Positions 59,830-64,000 of a stretch of 64,000 nt of DNA are shown piece by piece. The stretch is from Hirsutella rhossiliensis (Eukaryota > Ascomycota > Sordariomycetes > Hypocreales > Ophiocordycipitaceae). The notes under the pieces were generated by a model. It saw only the letters and a list, made by a program, of their open reading frames with translations, was not told the DNA's origin and ran no database searches. Each line of letters starts with the position of its first letter. Position 1 is the stretch's first letter. Where the stretch lies: NCBI RefSeq assembly GCF_020360975.1, contig NW_025408667.1, positions 1,860,001-1,924,000 of the forward strand, read 5' to 3'. The position numbers were made by a program, and so were the translations under genes.

Positions 59830-62800
59830 ATTTTCTTATATCTAGTATTTATTTTACTTTATATTCTTAATTATTATTAACTTTAATTTTTCCTATAGTT
59901 TAGCGTTTTATAGCGCTAGTTCTAATAATAAGATATAAAATATCGGGTATATCTATATTATTATTAGCGAAAGTTTATAGTTAACTTTTAAAATAGTTTC
60001 CTTAACCTTAAACGGTCTAAGTTTCTTAAATCTAATTTATTACTTAGTCGTTTTATTTTAATATTCGTTATATAAGGTAGACTATATCTCCCTCTTAAAA
60101 GATTAGTCCTTATAATCGTTTTCGATTATAGTAAGTAGATATTTATTCTTTAATAAATTAAAGTTCTTATTATATTTCTTTATATAATTTTTATAGCTAA
60201 TCTATTTATAGTATCGCTCGTTCCGCTTATAGTCCTTATCGAGTAACCTTAAATACTTCTAGGTTATATCTATAATTAGCGTATATTAATAAGAGCTTAG
60301 TTATTTCCGTAACTAAGCTATTATAAGCTAGTTACGCTATTAGTAGCTATTTAACTTAATCGTTTTATTCGTAGCTAATATAGCATCGTAAATATTATTT
60401 AAGCGTTTAGTTAAGTCGTTTTATTTATCTATCTATTTATAGGTAATAAGCTATACTAAGCTTATATTTCGTCCTTAATTATACTATAAGAGCTTACTAA
60501 AACTTAGCTATAAATATACTTCCTTTATTAAAGATAATCTCGTTTAATAGTCCGTAATTACTAATAATTATTTATAGGAATATATATACTAGCTCTTTTA
60601 TATTACTTACTTCTTTATATAGTAAAAAATACCTATACTTTATTAGTCTATCGGTAATAATAAATATACTATCGTACTTAATATTAGTTATAGGTTCTTT
60701 TAATAGTAGTAGCTTTATAATATAGTTAAAAGCTATCGAATCCTATAGTTTCTCTAGTACTAGTAGCGGTTATAATTCTCTATATAGTTTATATTATTTA
60801 GCTTTACTTTATACGTAAAGTTCGTATTCTTTAATAACTTATCGTACTACTTCCTTAAGTTATAGGAAGTTATATTATCGTTTAATCCGTTCTATTATTC
60901 TTTAGATTCCTTAGTATTTATATATTAAATATTTATATATATCTTATATAACTTTATCTTATAATTTTAGTAGTATCTAGATTTTATTTTTATATATTAG
61001 AACTTTTAAATATTCTATATTATATCCGTTTAGTACTTTATATTCTTTTATTTATTTTAGGATCTTTTAGTATATTAAGTTATTAGGTTATACTTTAAAT
61101 ATTATATTTAGCTATCGTTACTAGTAGTTCCTATTTTCGTTGATTTCTAAGAGCTATCCTTTTACTATAGGTGCCCCTATATCGTAGTTACTTTATTAAC
61201 TAAGGGCATTAGCTCGACCGTTTTCTATTCCTTTTCTATAGATTATTTTATAGTTAAATTCCGATAAATATTTAGCCTATTAGATCTATCGTCCGTTTAA
61301 CTATTGCGTTATTATAAAATATAAGATATTCTTATAATCTATATAGACCTTAACTTTATATTTACTTCTAAGAAGGTAGTATTAAAATTCCTTAAAAGCT
61401 TAAATAATTATAAGGAATTCTTTATTATAGATAGGGTAATTAAGTTCTATGCTATATAGCTTTTTCGAGTAGAATATAATTAGTCGTAGTCTTCCTTTAT
61501 TATCTTTTTATCTAATTTATACTCTTAGAGTAAAGTTTAATATATCGGTTTTAAGTTCGATTTATCGTTCTAGATCGAAGGTAGTTAAGACTAGTTCTTA
61601 TATAATCGTAGTTTTAATATATTCGAAAGCTTCGTTAGCTTTATCGTCCTATATAAATTCTTTTTCCTTCTTCGTTAAGTTATATAATAGTACTATAATT
61701 TTTCCGAAATCTTTAATAAATCGTTAGTAGTAATTTATAAATCCTAGGAAACTTTATATATCCTAACGTTCTTTAGTATTAGCTATTTTTAATTAGTAAG
61801 ATTATATATCTAAGGAAGTTTACTTCCTATATATAGAACTTACTTTTCTTTAGTTTAACTAATAACTTTATATTCTAAAGTATATAGAGTACCTTATAAA
61901 CGTATTCCTTATATTCTTCTAGGGTATCTAAGAAGATTAGGATATTATCTAGATATACTACTATAAAGATATCTAAGTATTCGCATAGGATATTATTAAT
62001 TATTTATTAGAAGGTAGCTAGTATATTTATAAGTCTAAATAGTATTACTAGATATTTAAATAGTCTAAATTTTATTCTAAAAGCTATTATCTATTTATAT
62101 CCCTTTTTTATACGTATTAAGTTATAGGCGATTTTAAGGTTAAGGGCTATAAACTATTTTTTACTATATAGTCGATCTCGTAGTTCTAATATAAGCGGTA
62201 ATAGTATTTAGTCCTTTATTATAATATCGTTTAGGCGTCTATAATCGATAACTAGTTATAGCTTACCGTTTTTCTTTAGAATAAATATAACTAGATAGCC
62301 TACTTTAGATATTAATATTTATATATATCCTTTTTATAGATTCTTATCGAGGTAGTCGCGTAGCGTTTATAGTTGCTTTTCGTTTAAGTTATAGATTTTA
62401 TAGAACGTCGGCGTTATTCTATCCTTAAGATAAATTTCGTAGTCCTATTAGCTATATTTAGGTAACCTTATCTTAAGTTCTTCTTTAAAGAGTTTATTAT
62501 ATTTCCGGTATTCCTAGGGGATATTCTTTATTTTATCTTATAGGCTTTATTCTTTCTCTTAAGAGCTAGTTTCTCTTAACTCGAGCTCTTTATTAATTTA
62601 TTTAAGGTCTTTCCTTAGAGTAATAATAACTCTTTAGATCTTTATATTATATCCTTTATTTTATTTATATTAGATACTAGGTTATATAGCTATATTAGTT
62701 AGTATATAGGTCTTATTAGTCGATTTTATTATATCCGCTGGTTTAGTTACTATTTTTATCTGTATCGCTAAAGCCTATAATAATTTACTTAAACGGTTAT

Positions 62801-64000
62801 CCCTTTTATCCTATTTAGTAGCTAAATTATCGTAAAATTTTACTTTCTCTTAAATCTATTAGTCTTAGAAACTTATATCTTCGTCTTAATATAGCTAGCT
62901 AGTTTTTTAGTTAATTAGTAGGTTGCTCTCCTATAGCTATAGAAGCCCTAATATAAGGTTATATTCTCTAATATCTATAATATTAAAGTTAACTCGTTTA
63001 TCGTAGCCCTAGATATTAATATCGAGGTAATTAATCTCTATATTAATAATTCCGTTATTATAGTTAAAGGCCTCTCCTTTAATATTTATAAGTTTATATA
63101 GATCTATCTTATATCTCTATATAAGTTAGTAACGATTAACGACTTTAAGTAAAACGTAGTTACTTATCGCGCTATAGTCTAAAAGTATATATATATAATA
63201 TCCTATGATTTAGATATCTAATACTATTTAGTCGCTATAGCTTACTATTACTATATATAGGGTCCTTAGATCTTATTATATCGTACTAGTCTATAGCCTT
63301 TTTATAGATAGTATACCTTATTTTTTACTTAGTCCTTATTCGTTTTATTTAGGTATTCTTCTTTAATTTATTATTAATATCGTTTCTTTATATTTTTATC
63401 GTATAGTATTATATTAGGGCTTAAGAAACTAATTTCTTATAGCTAATCGAAGATTTCTTATTTCTTAACGCTATATCGTTTATATTATATTACTTTATAG
63501 TTAATTATATACTATACTTCGTAATTCTATTCGTTTTTATACTAAAGGTTAAGTTTTCGTTTAGCGTCTTTTTATTTTTTACGTAGTATTTCTATATCGA
63601 TTCTTCCTTAGTTAAATATAGCTTATAGCCTTTATACGTATTACTAATAATCTTTTAGTATACTATTATATCGTTTATACTATACTTATGCTTTTTCGTA
63701 TTTATAAATTCTATAGTTTAGGTATATATATTTATTATAATTTTCTTTATTATATTTAACTTATTATATAAGTCTTTAAAAGATTAAGGGTTTAGATATC
63801 TTAAAGCGAGTAGCGTTATACTATTCCTCTATTTTAGCGTGTCTATAGATTTTATATATCTCCGAAAGATATCTTATTAATAAACCGTAATTATCGCGGT
63901 ATTTAAGTAGCGTGCTATAATTAGGTTCTAATAATATAACTTAGTCGTTTAGGTAGCGTTAATCGATTTTCTAGTAGTCTAGTTCTATACTTAGGTAGGG
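59830..64000 (-). mobile_element. Ty3/gypsy retrotransposon D, minus strand, runs off the window
   Basis: Minus-strand domains from right to left: upstream gag/protease part above about 62500 (not resolved), RT at about 61930-62060 with FKYLVMLF.LIN and a VYLDNIL catalytic box, RNase H near 61350-61650, integrase at about 60000-61300, and a KLDLRNL plus GPFKVKET-type C-terminal module near 59970-60060 (split over two frames). All frames contain RIP-type stops. The 5' end lies beyond position 64000. Confidence 0.65.

Larger units (their letters stand above)
29130..64000. repeat. AT-rich block with near-saturating RIP mutation
   Basis: From about 29130 to the end, CpA and TpG dinucleotides are very rare, TpA is extremely common and CpG is kept. 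This is the product expected from C-to-T change in CpA on both strands. ATG is nearly absent, and CAG, CAA and TGG codons have become TAG or TAA, so essentially no ORF survives. The contents are nested LTR retrotransposons, listed below. No host gene is seen. Confidence 0.93.

Noticed and set aside
29130..64000. Centromere or telomere-proximal DNA
   Set aside because: No telomere repeats are seen, and nested RIPed elements occur in many AT-rich blocks; the chromosomal position cannot be inferred.
29130..64000. Decay by ordinary CpG methylation
   Set aside because: CpG is frequent in the block while CpA/TpG is missing, the opposite of CpG decay.

Overview
The window is fungal DNA, most likely from a filamentous ascomycete of the Sordariomycetes (Hypocreales-like). 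Evidence: short introns of about 50-220 bp with GTRNGT donors and CTAAC/CTGAC branch sites, GC-rich codons, TACCTAGG-type promoter repeats, single-copy fungal core genes, and a large block with the signature of repeat-induced point mutation (RIP). The species cannot be named from sequence alone. Gene models were spliced by eye; no transcript data were available.

The left 29 kb is ordinary gene-rich euchromatin with nine genes. In order they are: a conserved ascomycete protein of unknown function (-), DNA polymerase epsilon subunit B DPB2 (+), a Bre4/FUSC-type membrane transporter (-), a HAD-family phosphatase with an apparent frameshift (+), the STE7/MEK2 MAP kinase kinase (-), a Nudix hydrolase (-), the transcription elongation factor SPT6 (+), an STF2/TMA10-like hydrophilin whose start codon appears to be split by an intron (-), the spliceosomal NineTeen-complex subunit BCAS2/SPF27/Cwf7 (+), and then the PKA regulatory subunit (-), which makes ten loci if the frameshifted HAD gene is counted as a gene. 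They form no cluster or operon. STE7 (pheromone/filamentation MAPK module) and PKA-R (cAMP module) are functionally related signalling genes but lie 14 kb apart.

The right 35 kb (about 29.13 kb to the window end) is different. CpA and TpG are almost absent, TpA is very common and CpG is retained. ATG has nearly vanished, so almost no open reading frame survives. This is RIP close to saturation. The block can still be resolved into nested LTR retrotransposons: an outer Ty3/gypsy element A (LTRs 29977-30681 and 52656-53323), with a complete chromodomain gypsy element B (34133-41084, two 186-bp LTRs) and a complete Ty1/copia element (43400-49297, 568-bp LTRs, ATAAA target duplication) inserted in it. 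Two further gypsy elements, C and D, lie on the minus strand at 53.4-57 kb and 59.8-64 kb; D runs off the window.

The most unusual observation is accessory coding capacity in these dead elements. B and D each appear to carry an antisense ORF tail-to-tail with pol, between the integrase end and the 3' LTR. In D it resembles a cysteine-cluster plus coiled-coil protein; in B it is a Pro/Ala/Ser/Thr-rich protein with an acidic C terminus. Element A carries a third sense-strand ORF between integrase and its 3' LTR. The copia element is visibly less RIP-mutated than its host, so the nesting order and mutation load agree.
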